A DNA stretch of 40,555 nt from Chlorobiota bacterium (GCA_030596395.1 JAUVKF010000024.1:1-40555); one strand, 5' to 3'; numbered from the stretch's first letter, positions 16,720 through 25,073 are shown. The notes: generated by a model from the letters alone, not told the origin. Numbers and translations: made by a program.

Positions 16720-17349
16720 ATGGAACTAAGTGTTTATGAAATAATAGGTTACCTGGCATCCGGGATTATTGCCGTGTCGATGACAATGAGTTCAATCGTG
16801 AAATTCAGGTGGATAAACCTGGTCGGTGCTTCAACCTTTGCAACTTACGGAATATTGATCGGAGCTTTACCTGTGGCATTATTAAATGGGTTTATTGTGG
16901 CAGTTGATGTGTATTATCTATTGAGAATCTATGGTAAAAAAGAATTGTTTGAAACCCTTGAGGTCAGGAAGGACAACAGGTATCTAATGCGTTTTCTAGA
17001 ATTCCATGACAAAGAAATCCAGAAGTTTTTTCCCGGATTTGCTTATAAACCGGAAATGAACACCATCAGTTTCTTTGTGCTTCGCAATACAAATATTGCA
17101 GGGATATTTCTTGCACACCAAGGAAAAGATGGCTGCCTGAGGGTGGGACTGGATTATGTTGTGCCTGAATACCGTGACTATAAAAACGGTAAGTTTATTT
17201 ATCACAGCTTAAAAGATGAGTTTGTAAAAGGAGGATTTCAAAAAATTATTTCTCCCGGACTAACATCTAAGCATGTCAGCTATTTAAAGCGCCTGGGTTT
17301 TTCCAAAACTAATGCTGATTTATTTGAAAAATCACTCGTAAACAAATAG
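16720..17349 (+). CDS. YgjV-like membrane protein with C-terminal GNAT-like domain
   Basis: This protein of about 209 residues has an N-terminal membrane domain (residues 1-75, three predicted segments: IIGYLASGIIAVSMTMSSIV, INLVGASTFATYGILIGALP and a third around ALLNGFIVAVDVYYLL) like the YgjV family. A soluble C-terminal domain from ~90 has a GNAT-like motif (LDYVVPEYRDYKNGKFIYH) and the GF..I..PG......YLKRLGF pattern of N-acetyltransferases. The ATG at 16720 is preferred to the TTG one codon earlier. It lies between ssnA and the hydantoinase with short gaps (39 and 11 nt), so it is probably co-expressed with the purine pathway. It is not a standard member of yge/ygf clusters. A transport or acyl-transfer role is speculation. 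Confidence 0.75.
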   Translation: MELSVYEIIGYLASGIIAVSMTMSSIVKFRWINLVGASTFATYGILIGALPVALLNGFIVAVDVYYLLRIYGKKELFETLEVRKDNRYLMRFLEFHDKEIQKFFPGFAYKPEMNTISFFVLRNTNIAGIFLAHQGKDGCLRVGLDYVVPEYRDYKNGKFIYHSLKDEFVKGGFQKIISPGLTSKHVSYLKRLGFSKTNADLFEKSLVNK

Positions 17350-17360
17350 GATTTAATAGC

Positions 17361-18701
17361 ATGGATATCCTGATAAAAAATTGTGTGATTGTTAACGCTG
17401 ATCAAAGTTTCAGTGCCGACATCCTCATTTCAAATGGAAAAATAGCAGGGATTGGGACTTCGATTTCTGATGTATCGGCTGAAACAGAAATCATTGATGC
17501 AACCAAGAAGTACATTTTTCCAGGCGGTATTGATTCGCATGTACATCTTCATTTGCCCGGCCCGGCGGGTTTTTCATCCGATAATTTTTACACCGGAAGC
17601 AGGGCAGCCCTTTATGGAGGAACAACATCATTTCTTGATTTTGTCACGCCACGAAAAGGCCAGAATCTCATTGATGCACTTCACGAACGCAAAAAAGAAG
17701 CGGCATCAAGTTTAATAGATTACACTTTTCATGTTAGTCCAATCGAATGGCGTGATTCGATGCCTGAAGAAATTAAAGCTTGTGTTGCCAAAGGAATCAC
17801 TTCCTTTAAAATTTACATGGCATACCTTGACACCATTGGTCTGAAAGACAAAAATATCCAAAAGGTAATGAAGGCTGTTGCTGATGCGGGAGGAATGATC
17901 ACTGTGCATTGTGAGCTTGGCGAAGAAGTTGAGCGGCTGAGAAAACAATTTATTGACAGTAATCATACAACTCCAGAATACCATCCGCTATCTCGGCCAA
18001 ATTATATAGAATCGGAAGCCGTGAAAAAAGCGATTGATTTTGCCGATAAAGCCGGATGCCCGATTTATATTGTTCATGTTTCAACCAAAGAATCATTGGA
18101 ACATATCAGAAAAGCCCAACAGAAAGACCAAAAAGTTTTTGCAGAAACCTGTCAGCAATATTTGTTGCTTGATGATTCAAAATATTCAGGGGATTTTAAA
18201 CAGACTGCCCCATTTGTTATTAGTCCACCTCTCAGAAAAAGGGAAGATAATGAAGCACTCTGGCAAGCGCTGGCAGATGGAACCATCCAGACAATCGGAA
18301 CCGATCATTGTCCGTTTACGCTGGGGCAAAAGAAACATGGAATTCATGATTTCACAAAAATCCCAAATGGTGCAGGAGGCATTGAACACCGAATGGCATT
18401 ACTTTATACTTACGGTGTTTTAACTGATAGGATTAACTTTAACCGTTTTGTTGACCTAGTTTCAACACGAGCAGCAAAAATCTTTGGTCTTCATCCAAAG
18501 AAAGGTGAAATAAAAACAGGTTCGGATGCGGACGTCGTCATCTGGGATCCGGATGTGGAAAATATCATCTCAGCCAAAACACATCATCAAAATTGTGATA
18601 TTAATATTTACGAGGGGTTTAAGACAATGGGAGAGCCGGAATATGTGATTGTTGGAGGGGATATTGCAATAAGAAATGGGAAGTTTAAGTCAGGCGACTA
18701 A
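17361..18701 (+). CDS. hyuA: Dihydropyrimidinase/hydantoinase (HyuA-type)
   Basis: This 446-residue cyclic-amide hydrolase matches the D-hydantoinase/dihydropyrimidinase family. The binuclear metal site is complete: SHVHLH (H60, H62), the lysine expected to be carboxylated in SFKIYMAY (K150), VHCELGE (H183), IVHVSTKE (H239) and GTDHCPF (D315). E. coli HyuA sits in the same kind of cluster. Here it would open a hydantoin- or dihydropyrimidine-like ring made by the preceding enzymes. It starts 11 nt after the YgjV-like gene. Its stop TAA (18699-18701) lies within a REP palindrome, so the last Gly-Asp and the stop come from the repeat, exactly as in xdhB. Confidence 0.93.
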   Translation: MDILIKNCVIVNADQSFSADILISNGKIAGIGTSISDVSAETEIIDATKKYIFPGGIDSHVHLHLPGPAGFSSDNFYTGSRAALYGGTTSFLDFVTPRKGQNLIDALHERKKEAASSLIDYTFHVSPIEWRDSMPEEIKACVAKGITSFKIYMAYLDTIGLKDKNIQKVMKAVADAGGMITVHCELGEEVERLRKQFIDSNHTTPEYHPLSRPNYIESEAVKKAIDFADKAGCPIYIVHVSTKESLEHIRKAQQKDQKVFAETCQQYLLLDDSKYSGDFKQTAPFVISPPLRKREDNEALWQALADGTIQTIGTDHCPFTLGQKKHGIHDFTKIPNGAGGIEHRMALLYTYGVLTDRINFNRFVDLVSTRAAKIFGLHPKKGEIKTGSDADVVIWDPDVENIISAKTHHQNCDINIYEGFKTMGEPEYVIVGGDIAIRNGKFKSGD

Positions 18702-18736
18702 AGTCGCCTCTACATGTAACGGCGACTTCAGTCGCC
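18693..18736. repeat. REP pair upstream of the RAYT gene
   Basis: GGCGACTAAAGTCGCC (18693-18708) and GGCGACTTCAGTCGCC (18721-18736) are separated by 12 nt, the same spacing as at 4590-4633. The left copy carries the hyuA stop codon. Together with the copies at 19374-19410 they bracket the RAYT gene. Confidence 0.92.
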
Positions 18737-18769
18737 GTATAGAAATAACTAAACTAAAAGATAAACTAA

Positions 18770-19372
18770 TTGGTAAAAACATACTACAAAAACCGTTTAC
18801 CTCACATTGCCCCAATAGGCGCTGAATTTTTTATCACTTTTCGACTTGCTGATTCTCTACCTGTTTCCGTTGTTCAATCATTAAAGGATGAAATGGATTT
18901 TTCGATTCAAAAATTGAAAAAAGAAAAACCAAAAAATTTCAAATACCTGATTAATCAACTTAAACATGATTTTTCGTTTAAATATGATCATTATCTCGAC
19001 CATAAACCATATGGAAATTGTTACCTCAAAAATGAAAATGTTGCTCAGATAGTAGCTGATAAGATACACAAATTTGATGGTGAATATTATGAACTTGAAG
19101 CATTTATTATAATGCCGAATCATGTCCACTTATTATTTGACACTTCACTACAGATGGAAAATGAAGGCATTGATCTTGAATCAAATTATTTTCAGTTGGA
19201 TAAAATCATGGGAAGGAAAGGTACGTTCTGGATGAAAGACAGTTACGATCATTATATTCGGAATGAAAAAGACTGGGAAAATATTCTTGAATACATCATA
19301 AACAATCCGGTTAATGCAGGACTTGTGGATGATTGGAAAGACTGGAAATTTACTTATTGCAGATACTTGTAA
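18770..19372 (+). CDS. REP-associated tyrosine transposase (RAYT, Y1/HUH family)
   Basis: This 200-residue protein is a TnpA-REP-type single-strand transposase. It has the usual opening (YYKNRLPHIAPIGAEFFITF), the HUH motif in IIMPNHVHLLF (H118, H120), and the tyrosine region SYDHYIRNEKDW (Y159/Y162) followed by EYIINNPVNAGLV, all hallmarks of RAYTs. These enzymes nick and join single-stranded REP DNA and are thought to spread REPs. The only usable start is TTG at 18770, since a stop in frame lies immediately upstream. The gene stands between the convergent hyuA and ygeW, flanked on both sides by REP palindromes in inverted order, and looks intact. Confidence 0.92.
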   Translation: MVKTYYKNRLPHIAPIGAEFFITFRLADSLPVSVVQSLKDEMDFSIQKLKKEKPKNFKYLINQLKHDFSFKYDHYLDHKPYGNCYLKNENVAQIVADKIHKFDGEYYELEAFIIMPNHVHLLFDTSLQMENEGIDLESNYFQLDKIMGRKGTFWMKDSYDHYIRNEKDWENILEYIINNPVNAGLVDDWKDWKFTYCRYL

Positions 19373-19373
19373 T

Positions 19374-19410
19374 GGCGGATTTATCCGCCAGCAAGGCGAC
19401 TGAAGTCGCC
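19374..19410. repeat. REP pair downstream of the RAYT gene, forming the ygeW 3' end
   Basis: GGCGGATTTATCCGCC (19374-19389) and GGCGACTGAAGTCGCC (19395-19410), 5 nt apart. The second is the reverse complement of the REP at 18721-18736, so the RAYT gene has inverted flanks. On the minus strand this segment encodes the last nine residues of YgeW and its stop codon. Confidence 0.92.
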
Positions 19411-20589
19411 TATACGTGAAGAATTCCCTTCAATGATTTTTCGGAGAACCTGACCGGGACTTTGAAACCTATTAGCAAACATCATTGCAGCAATGATGTA
19501 GGGTTTGTAACTGGCTTCTTTGTAAGTAAGTATTCTGTACTTCTCAAACACTTCGGCACTCACCTCCCCTTCTGTACAGGACACACCTGAAATATCCGCC
19601 GGCAAGCAGTGCATATACAAAGCATCACCGTTTTTCGTCAAACCCATTTTTTGGGTATCATATTCCCAGTCCTTATGCTCCGCATTTTGAGCCAGGCAGG
19701 CTTTTTCAAGGCTTAACAAAGCATTTGCATCTCCATTTTTCAGCAACTCCGTTCGCTGTTGCATAATCTGGAAAGGCGCCCAGCTTTTTGGGTAAACGAC
19801 ATCAGCATCTTTCACGGCTTCGGTCATTGAGTGGCTGATGTTGAATGTTCCGCCACTTTTTTCAGAATTAGTCCTGGCAATGTTAACAATTTCAGGAATC
19901 AATTCATATCCTTCAGGATAAGCAAGCTTGATATCCATTCCATATCTCGACATCAACGCAATAATCCCTTGAGGTACTGACAATGGTTTTCCGTAACTCG
20001 GAGAATAAGCCCAGCTCATCACGATCTTTTTTCCTTTCAATGATTCCAATGAGCCAAAATATTGCTGGAGATGAAGCAGATCAGCCATAGATTGGGTTGG
20101 GTGATCCATATCGCATTGCAAATTCACGATGCCGGGTCGGGTTGGAAGAACTCCTTCTTTAAAGCCTTCATTGAGAGCATCGCCAACCTCCCGCATATAT
20201 TTGTTGCCCTCTCCCAAAAACATATCATCCCGTATCCCGATTATATCTGTTAAAAACGAAATCATATTGGCTGTTTCTCTTACAGTTTCTCCATGTGCGA
20301 TCTGCGATTTTTCTTCATCCATATCCTGAACAGCCAACCCCAGTAAATTAGCTGCTGAAGCAAATGAGAAGCGTGTTCGGGTTGATTTATCCCGGAAAAT
20401 GGATACAGCTAATCCGGAGTCAAATACTTTTGGTGAGATATTTTGCTCCCTGAATTGTTTCAATAAAATCGCCAATTCAAGGATTATCTTTAATTCCATA
20501 TCACTTTTTTCCCATGTGAGCAGAAAATCTTTTTGGAACAAACTATTTTTAACCTTTTCTTTTTTTTCTATTTGGTTTAACAAGCTCAT
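19381..20589 (-). CDS. ygeW: YgeW-type carbamoyltransferase
   Basis: This 402-residue protein is an aspartate/ornithine carbamoyltransferase-superfamily enzyme closest to YgeW (about 396 residues). The carbamoyl-phosphate loop is SIFRDKSTRTRFSF (STRTR at 69-73), with DMDHPTQSMADLLH (HPTQ at 163-166) and YMHCLPADISG near 325. In purine-degrading clusters YgeW is thought to work on a carbamoylated diaminopropionate-type intermediate, in the direction that releases carbamoyl phosphate for ATP formation; this is inferred from context. The last nine residues (GDFSRLAGG) and the stop are encoded by two REP elements. It follows ygeY by 68 nt on the minus strand and converges on the RAYT gene and hyuA. 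Confidence 0.92.
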   Translation of the reverse strand: MSLLNQIEKKEKVKNSLFQKDFLLTWEKSDMELKIILELAILLKQFREQNISPKVFDSGLAVSIFRDKSTRTRFSFASAANLLGLAVQDMDEEKSQIAHGETVRETANMISFLTDIIGIRDDMFLGEGNKYMREVGDALNEGFKEGVLPTRPGIVNLQCDMDHPTQSMADLLHLQQYFGSLESLKGKKIVMSWAYSPSYGKPLSVPQGIIALMSRYGMDIKLAYPEGYELIPEIVNIARTNSEKSGGTFNISHSMTEAVKDADVVYPKSWAPFQIMQQRTELLKNGDANALLSLEKACLAQNAEHKDWEYDTQKMGLTKNGDALYMHCLPADISGVSCTEGEVSAEVFEKYRILTYKEASYKPYIIAAMMFANRFQSPGQVLRKIIEGNSSRIGDFSRLAGG

Positions 20590-20616
20590 TATTTCATTTT
20601 TTATTATATCATTTTT

Positions 20617-20634
20617 CCCGACCTGAAGGTCGGG
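20617..20634. repeat. Palindrome between ygeY and ygeW
   Basis: CCCGACCTGAAGGTCGGG is a perfect-armed 18-bp palindrome with the same CTGAAG/CTTCAG centre as the REP elements near the RAYT gene. It lies in the 68-nt gap of the ygeY-ygeW operon and has no U-tract on the minus strand, so REP-like is more likely than terminator. Confidence 0.65.
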
Positions 20635-20657
20635 GCAATTGAAACCTTTTGTTCAAC

Positions 20658-21845
20658 TTAGAACTCATATGCAAATGCGGCATAAAATGCCGAAGCTGCA
20701 ACAAGGTCGTCAACAGGTACTTTTTCGTTGGGTGCATGTGCCAGCACTTCATCACCCGGTCCAAAGCCTATGGTTGGAATCCCATAAATACCATTGATGG
20801 TTACACAGTTGGTCGAAAAAGTCCATTTGTCAATTTTTGGTTTTTTGTTAAATAAACTACTGAAAACACTGGTAGCTTTCATAACAGCATCGTGATCTTC
20901 AGGCAGTTTCCATGTGGGATAATATTTCTCCATGCCATATTCCAGGCCAGTGTATGCCTCTTCTTTATAATCAAGTACCTTAACTGTGGCGTCCATTCCC
21001 TTTATCAGGTCTTCGATTTGTCGGACTGCTAATTCTTTGGTTTCACCCCATGTCAGGCGTCTGTCAAGATGAATCCTCGCATAATCAGAAACGGCACACA
21101 AAGAAGGACTATCGGATACGATTTCAGAGATAGTGACACTACCTTTGCCAAGGAACTCATCAAATGCCAGATTCTCATTCAACTTTTCAATTTTAAGTGC
21201 CGCTCTCGAAGCCTTGTAAATGGCATTATCACCGCGTTCAGGTGCTGAACCATGTGCCGATACTCCCTGAAATTCGATCTGAATTTCTATCCGGCCACGG
21301 TGCCCCCGGTAAATGTTTAGGTTCGTCGGTTCGGTGCTGATGACCAAATCAGGTTTTATACCTTCTTCTTCAATAATATATTTCCAGCATAAGCCATCAC
21401 AATCCTCTTCCATTACACTACCAACGAACAGGATAGTGAGAGCTTTATCAAAACCGAGTTCTTTTAATATTCTTCCTGCAGTAACAAATACTGCCGGTCC
21501 GCCTTTCTGGTCAACCGTTCCTCTTCCATGTACAAAGCCATCCTTAATTTCACCACCAAGCGGATTAAAATCCCACTGATCAAGGTCGCCTAGATCAACC
21601 GTATCCATGTGGCCGTCAATAGCCAAAATCCGTTTTCCATTTCCAATTCGTCCAACCACATTACCCAGTCCGTCAATCCGAACTTCATCAAACCCGGCAT
21701 CTTCCATTTGCTTTTTTAGAACAAGCTGAACCTTTCCTTCCTCTTTACTCAACGATTTGACTTTAACTAAATCAGATAAGTTTTGTGCTGTATAATCCCT
21801 GTATTTTTCGGCCGCTTTATTGATTTGATCAAAAAGTTTGCTCAT
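20658..21845 (-). CDS. ygeY: YgeY-type M20 family amidohydrolase
   Basis: This protein of about 395 residues is a zinc-dependent M20 peptidase/deacylase that matches YgeY. Metal-site motifs are AIDGHMDTVDLGD, the acidic pair in VMEEDCDGLCW, and STEPTNLNIYRGHRGR; the dimerisation domain has FQGVSAHGSAPERG. In urate-degrading clusters it probably cleaves an amide or carbamoyl bond of a late intermediate. A GTG 18 nt upstream keeps the frame open, but it lies in a TAnnTTTG box, and the ATG at 21845 is preceded by AGGAAAAC; I take the ATG. It leads a two-gene minus-strand operon with ygeW. Confidence 0.92.
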   Translation of the reverse strand: MSKLFDQINKAAEKYRDYTAQNLSDLVKVKSLSKEEGKVQLVLKKQMEDAGFDEVRIDGLGNVVGRIGNGKRILAIDGHMDTVDLGDLDQWDFNPLGGEIKDGFVHGRGTVDQKGGPAVFVTAGRILKELGFDKALTILFVGSVMEEDCDGLCWKYIIEEEGIKPDLVISTEPTNLNIYRGHRGRIEIQIEFQGVSAHGSAPERGDNAIYKASRAALKIEKLNENLAFDEFLGKGSVTISEIVSDSPSLCAVSDYARIHLDRRLTWGETKELAVRQIEDLIKGMDATVKVLDYKEEAYTGLEYGMEKYYPTWKLPEDHDAVMKATSVFSSLFNKKPKIDKWTFSTNCVTINGIYGIPTIGFGPGDEVLAHAPNEKVPVDDLVAASAFYAAFAYEF

Positions 21846-21862
21846 AGTTTTCCTTTCAATCA

Positions 21863-21870
21863 CAAAGTTA
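21863..21870 (-). promoter_or_regulatory. Probable -7 box for ygeY-ygeW
   Basis: On the minus strand TAACTTTG matches TAnnTTTG and lies ~18 nt before the ygeY ATG. A -33 element is not clear. It implies that ygeY-ygeW has its own promoter. Confidence 0.45.
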
Positions 21871-21934
21871 AATTTCTAAACGGTTTAAAAATGTAATCAT
21901 GAAAAATAACTGGACGAAATTTAGGCAATTGGTC

Positions 21935-22141
21935 TTAATCAGAAACAAACTCCAAAATATCCCCGGGCTGGCAATCCAAAACATTGCATAAAGATTCCAA
22001 TGTTGAGAAACGGATGGCTTTTGCTTTTCCCTTTTTAAGGATCGACAAGTTTGCCATCGTTATCCCAACTTTCTCTGACAATTCAGTCAGGCTCATTTTC
22101 CGTCGCGCCAGCATCACATCCAGGTTTACTACTATTCCCAT
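21935..22141 (-). CDS. Small XRE-family (Cro/CI-type) transcriptional regulator
   Basis: This 68-residue protein is a single helix-turn-helix domain: LDVMLARRKMSLTELSEKVG, then TMANLSILKKGKAKAIRF and LESLCNVLDCQPGDILEF. It belongs to the YozG-like group of minimal XRE regulators that are typically paired with a DUF2975 membrane protein. That gene lies directly upstream with a 2-nt gap, so they form a unit; the membrane protein may modulate the regulator. Targets are unknown. It is the last gene of a three-gene minus-strand operon. Confidence 0.9.
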   Translation of the reverse strand: MGIVVNLDVMLARRKMSLTELSEKVGITMANLSILKKGKAKAIRFSTLESLCNVLDCQPGDILEFVSD

Positions 22142-22143
22142 AG

Positions 22144-22773
22144 CTACACAGTTAAGTTTTGTTCATCCTGCAATTTGACCCCCATCATAAAAATATGCGA
22201 CAGCACCCAAAGTAACAGTGCGACAATCAGGATTACACCATGATTGTTGAACTCACCACTGATAACCAAATGTTCAAATTCAATATGTTTGGCAATGAAA
22301 TAATAAAATAAACGACTGTAAATGATCGTAAAAAACCATAGTGCCAGTAGCCCGTAAGCCATCTTTTTGAGCATTTGAATATTGAATCTTTCGAAGATGA
22401 GACCGCGGTAAACATTACCAATGAACCTTTTGAACATCAGAAAGATATATAGAACAATGATTACGACCCCAAACATTACTCCACCAAACCATTTGGCCAG
22501 AACCGGATGGGTATTGATAAAATGAATTTTACCGGTTGCTTCAACAAATTCAACTTCCTGGGTTTGGTCATATAAATCGAGTGTTCCTTTCTCAGTATAT
22601 TTTAACTCTGATGTCAAATTTGTATGTAGTTGCATATTATTGTCAAATAGTTCAAATTGCACTGCAATATTCAATAGAACAGAACCAACGAACACAGCAA
22701 AAAACAACCAGAATACAATTTGTGTTAACCAATATATAATCCTGATACTTAAGGGATTTTTTCTCTTTTCCAT
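22144..22773 (-). CDS. DUF2975 family membrane protein
   Basis: This protein of about 209 residues (ATG at 22773, start MEKRKNPLSI) has four predicted membrane segments: IIYWLTQIVFWLFFAVFVGS near the N-terminus, one around GGVMFGVVIIVLYIFLMF, one around GLLALWFFTIIYSRLFYYF, and one near the C-terminus (HGVILIVALLLWVLSHIFM). It fits DUF2975 in size, topology and its coupling to a short XRE regulator downstream. An in-frame start 54 nt upstream would overlap the zinc-ribbon gene and is less likely. Confidence 0.8.
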   Translation of the reverse strand: MEKRKNPLSIRIIYWLTQIVFWLFFAVFVGSVLLNIAVQFELFDNNMQLHTNLTSELKYTEKGTLDLYDQTQEVEFVEATGKIHFINTHPVLAKWFGGVMFGVVIIVLYIFLMFKRFIGNVYRGLIFERFNIQMLKKMAYGLLALWFFTIIYSRLFYYFIAKHIEFEHLVISGEFNNHGVILIVALLLWVLSHIFMMGVKLQDEQNLTV

Positions 22774-22784
22774 CTTGCAAGAAA

Positions 22785-22991
22785 TTAATTTGTTAAAAAC
22801 CAAAGTACATGACCGCAGCTGCCGCATACATAATTTGTTGCAGACTTATTGGCCCAGTCAAGACTGAACAGTGTTAAGCCAACAGTATTCATAAGTGTTT
22901 TTCTTGTCCAGAATTCATTGTGTTTGCAAATCGGGCATTCAAGTATAGTACCTGCTACCTTGTGTTTTCCGATGATTCTTTCTCTTGCCAT
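22785..22991 (-). CDS. Small zinc-ribbon protein
   Basis: This 68-residue protein contains two CxxC pairs, ECPICKHNEFW and YVCGSCGHVLWFL, which should form one zinc ribbon with the segment TLMNTVGLTLFSLDWANKSA between them. Small proteins of this form are common in bacteria, often with no assigned function. It is first in an operon with the DUF2975 gene and the XRE regulator, behind a good Bacteroidetes promoter. The ATG at 22991 lies about 33 nt after the -7 box. Confidence 0.82.
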   Translation of the reverse strand: MARERIIGKHKVAGTILECPICKHNEFWTRKTLMNTVGLTLFSLDWANKSATNYVCGSCGHVLWFLTN

Positions 22992-23023
22992 GATTTTTCT
23001 ATTTTGGGTTAATATATCTTCGG

Positions 23024-23053
23024 CAAAGATATTATAAATTTATCGTTTATCAA
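23024..23053 (-). promoter_or_regulatory. Promoter of the zinc ribbon-DUF2975-XRE operon
   Basis: On the minus strand, TTG (23053-23051), 19 nt, then TATCTTTG (23031-23024): an exact match to the Bacteroidetes -33/-7 pattern with its usual spacing, ending 32 nt before the ATG. Confidence 0.65.
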
Positions 23054-23261
23054 GTATTATTTATTGTTTTTCGATAATTATTTTTCGTTTAACGGAAATA
23101 CCCAAAATAAGAGCAACAGAGAAATCGTTCCTGATTGATTGTGGTACTAATGAATACTTGAAGAAACATGCAGAGAAATTATGAAGGCTTTGTTAAAAAA
23201 ACAATTGAAGCCGGCGGGCTAATTTTCTTCCTTTTCGAATTCGATATTGAATTGGAGATTA
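23054..23261. other. Gap between the symporter and the small operon
   Basis: No clear gene. A short open stretch at about 23110-23184 reads FLIDCGTNEYLKKHAEKL before a stop, and a different frame continues to 23268; it could be a decayed gene fragment, but I recognise no family. Confidence 0.3.
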
Positions 23262-24923
23262 CTATTTAAATCTTTTGATCTCGCCGCTTTTAAGCTTATG
23301 CAGGTAGTCTATCAGATCTTTTCTGACCTCCGGAGCAAGAATCAGCAGCCCTAAAATATTCGGGAATCCCATTGCCAAAATCATCATATCCGAAAAATCG
23401 ATTACCGAACCCAGGTTTGAAGACGCACCTACCACGATAAATCCAAGGAAGATTACAAAATAAGTGTATTTGGCAACGTTTCTGTTCCCAAACAACCTAT
23501 CAGAAAAACCACCTAAAAGGTAATCAAAGCCTTTTAATCCATAATATGACCAAGAGATCATCGTTGAAAAGGCAAAGAGGAAGATGGCGATAACCAGCAC
23601 ATAGGGAAACCACCAGATCACCTGTTCAAATGCATTTGAAGTCAACTGAGCCCCTTCCAGACCCAGTGGATTGTCATAGGTTCCGGTGAATATCAGGACA
23701 AGGGCAGTCATCGTACAAATGATCACAGTATCTACGAAAGGCTCTAATAAAGCCACAAATCCTTCAGTAATTGGTTTATCAGTTTTTACTGCGGAGTGTG
23801 CAATTGCAGCAGATCCAACACCGGCTTCATTGGAAAAAGCAGCACGTTGAAAACCCACAATCAAAACACCAATAATTCCGCCTTTCAGCGCATCTGAAGA
23901 GAAAGCTCCATCCCAGATAAGACGAAATGCTTCTCCGGTATGCTGAATATTCATGGCAATGATTATCAGGGCTGTTCCCACATAAATTATTGCCATGATT
24001 GGAACAACTTTGTCAGTAACCCTGGCAATACTTTTAATGCCTCCAATAATTACAACACCAACTAATATGGCAAGGATAATCCCGAACCAGGCACCGTAGT
24101 CACCAATAGTTGGCATAATGTAAGCCAATTGAGAAAAGGCCTGGTTTGCCTGGAACATATTGCCACCACCAAATGAACCCCCTATTACCAAGATAGCAAA
24201 TAATCCGGCGAGGATAACGCCAAGCCATTTCATGTTTCGTTTTTTCAAACCATCGCGCAGATAGTACATAGGCCCTCCGGAAACAATACCATCTATATCA
24301 ATTTTCCGATATTTTACTCCTAACGTACACTCAGTAAATTTTGACGACATACCCAGTAAACCTGCAATGATCATCCAAAATGTCGCTCCTGGTCCACCGA
24401 TCGAAATCGCAATGGCAACACCGGCGATGTTACCTAATCCAACTGTTGCTGAAAGTGCTGTTGTAAGCGCCTGAAAATGTGACACCTCACCGGGATCATC
24501 AGGATCATCATATTTGCCCTGTACAAGTTGAATGGCATGCTTAAATCCACGGATATTGACGAACCGCATGATAATGGTAAAGGTTATCGCACCAAAAATC
24601 AGCCAGATTACAATAAAAGGAACGTTTGATGTTAATGGTTGACCGGCGTCATCCAGAACGGGCTGACCATCTTCAGCATAAATTACCGGATCATGCATGC
24701 CTACTGCCGCAAATGGATCCCAGAATAAGACCGAAGACAACCAATCAACAACAGGTTTGAATGCACCATCAATCCGCTCGCTGAGTGTCACCTCATTTTT
24801 ATCAGGGCTACTCTGTTGAGATTGAAATTGCTCATTAGTAGGCCTGATTGTATCTTGTGCTTCAAGAGATGCAGTGGAAAAAACAAATAATAAAAAAATG
24901 GAAACTATTATACTTTTAATCAT
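23262..24923 (-). CDS. Alanine/glycine:cation symporter (AGCS family)
   Basis: This 553-residue inner-membrane carrier matches the AGCS sodium:alanine/glycine symporter family. Motifs include [73 protein letters not shown], and [17 protein letters not shown]. About ten or more membrane segments follow an N-terminal extension (residues 1-90) that begins with a signal-like helix ([20 protein letters not shown]) and a serine/glutamine-rich stretch. It would import small neutral amino acids with sodium. It is monocistronic and divergent from the HhH gene. Confidence 0.92.
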   Translation of the reverse strand: MIKSIIVSIFLLFVFSTASLEAQDTIRPTNEQFQSQQSSPDKNEVTLSERIDGAFKPVVDWLSSVLFWDPFAAVGMHDPVIYAEDGQPVLDDAGQPLTSNVPFIVIWLIFGAITFTIIMRFVNIRGFKHAIQLVQGKYDDPDDPGEVSHFQALTTALSATVGLGNIAGVAIAISIGGPGATFWMIIAGLLGMSSKFTECTLGVKYRKIDIDGIVSGGPMYYLRDGLKKRNMKWLGVILAGLFAILVIGGSFGGGNMFQANQAFSQLAYIMPTIGDYGAWFGIILAILVGVVIIGGIKSIARVTDKVVPIMAIIYVGTALIIIAMNIQHTGEAFRLIWDGAFSSDALKGGIIGVLIVGFQRAAFSNEAGVGSAAIAHSAVKTDKPITEGFVALLEPFVDTVIICTMTALVLIFTGTYDNPLGLEGAQLTSNAFEQVIWWFPYVLVIAIFLFAFSTMISWSYYGLKGFDYLLGGFSDRLFGNRNVAKYTYFVIFLGFIVVGASSNLGSVIDFSDMMILAMGFPNILGLLILAPEVRKDLIDYLHKLKSGEIKRFK

Positions 24924-24967
24924 CCTAAAATTTTTCTTTGTTGGTTTCTGTATTTAGCGGCCCGAAA

Positions 24968-24995
24968 ATTACTAAAAGAATCCGTTCATCCAAAA
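24968..24995 (-). promoter_or_regulatory. Possible promoter of the AGCS symporter
   Basis: On the minus strand a TTTTG element is followed after about 19 nt by TAATTTTC, one base off TAnnTTTG, about 45 nt before the start codon. Confidence 0.35.
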
Positions 24996-25014
24996 TGGTT
25001 TAACTGATCTTTGT

Positions 25015-25022
25015 TATTTTTG
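25015..25022 (+). promoter_or_regulatory. Possible -7 box of the HhH-domain gene
   Basis: TATTTTTG matches TAnnTTTG, 51 nt before the ATG at 25074; no clear -33 element. Confidence 0.4.
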
Positions 25023-25073
25023 TAAGTAGCTGAATATCGTTTCAACAACAAATCTGTTTAAAATAATTGCTGA

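Noticed and set aside
18770..19372. A complete IS200/IS605 element
   Set aside because: The protein has RAYT-specific regions, there is no tnpB, and the flanks are REP palindromes rather than IS200-type ends.
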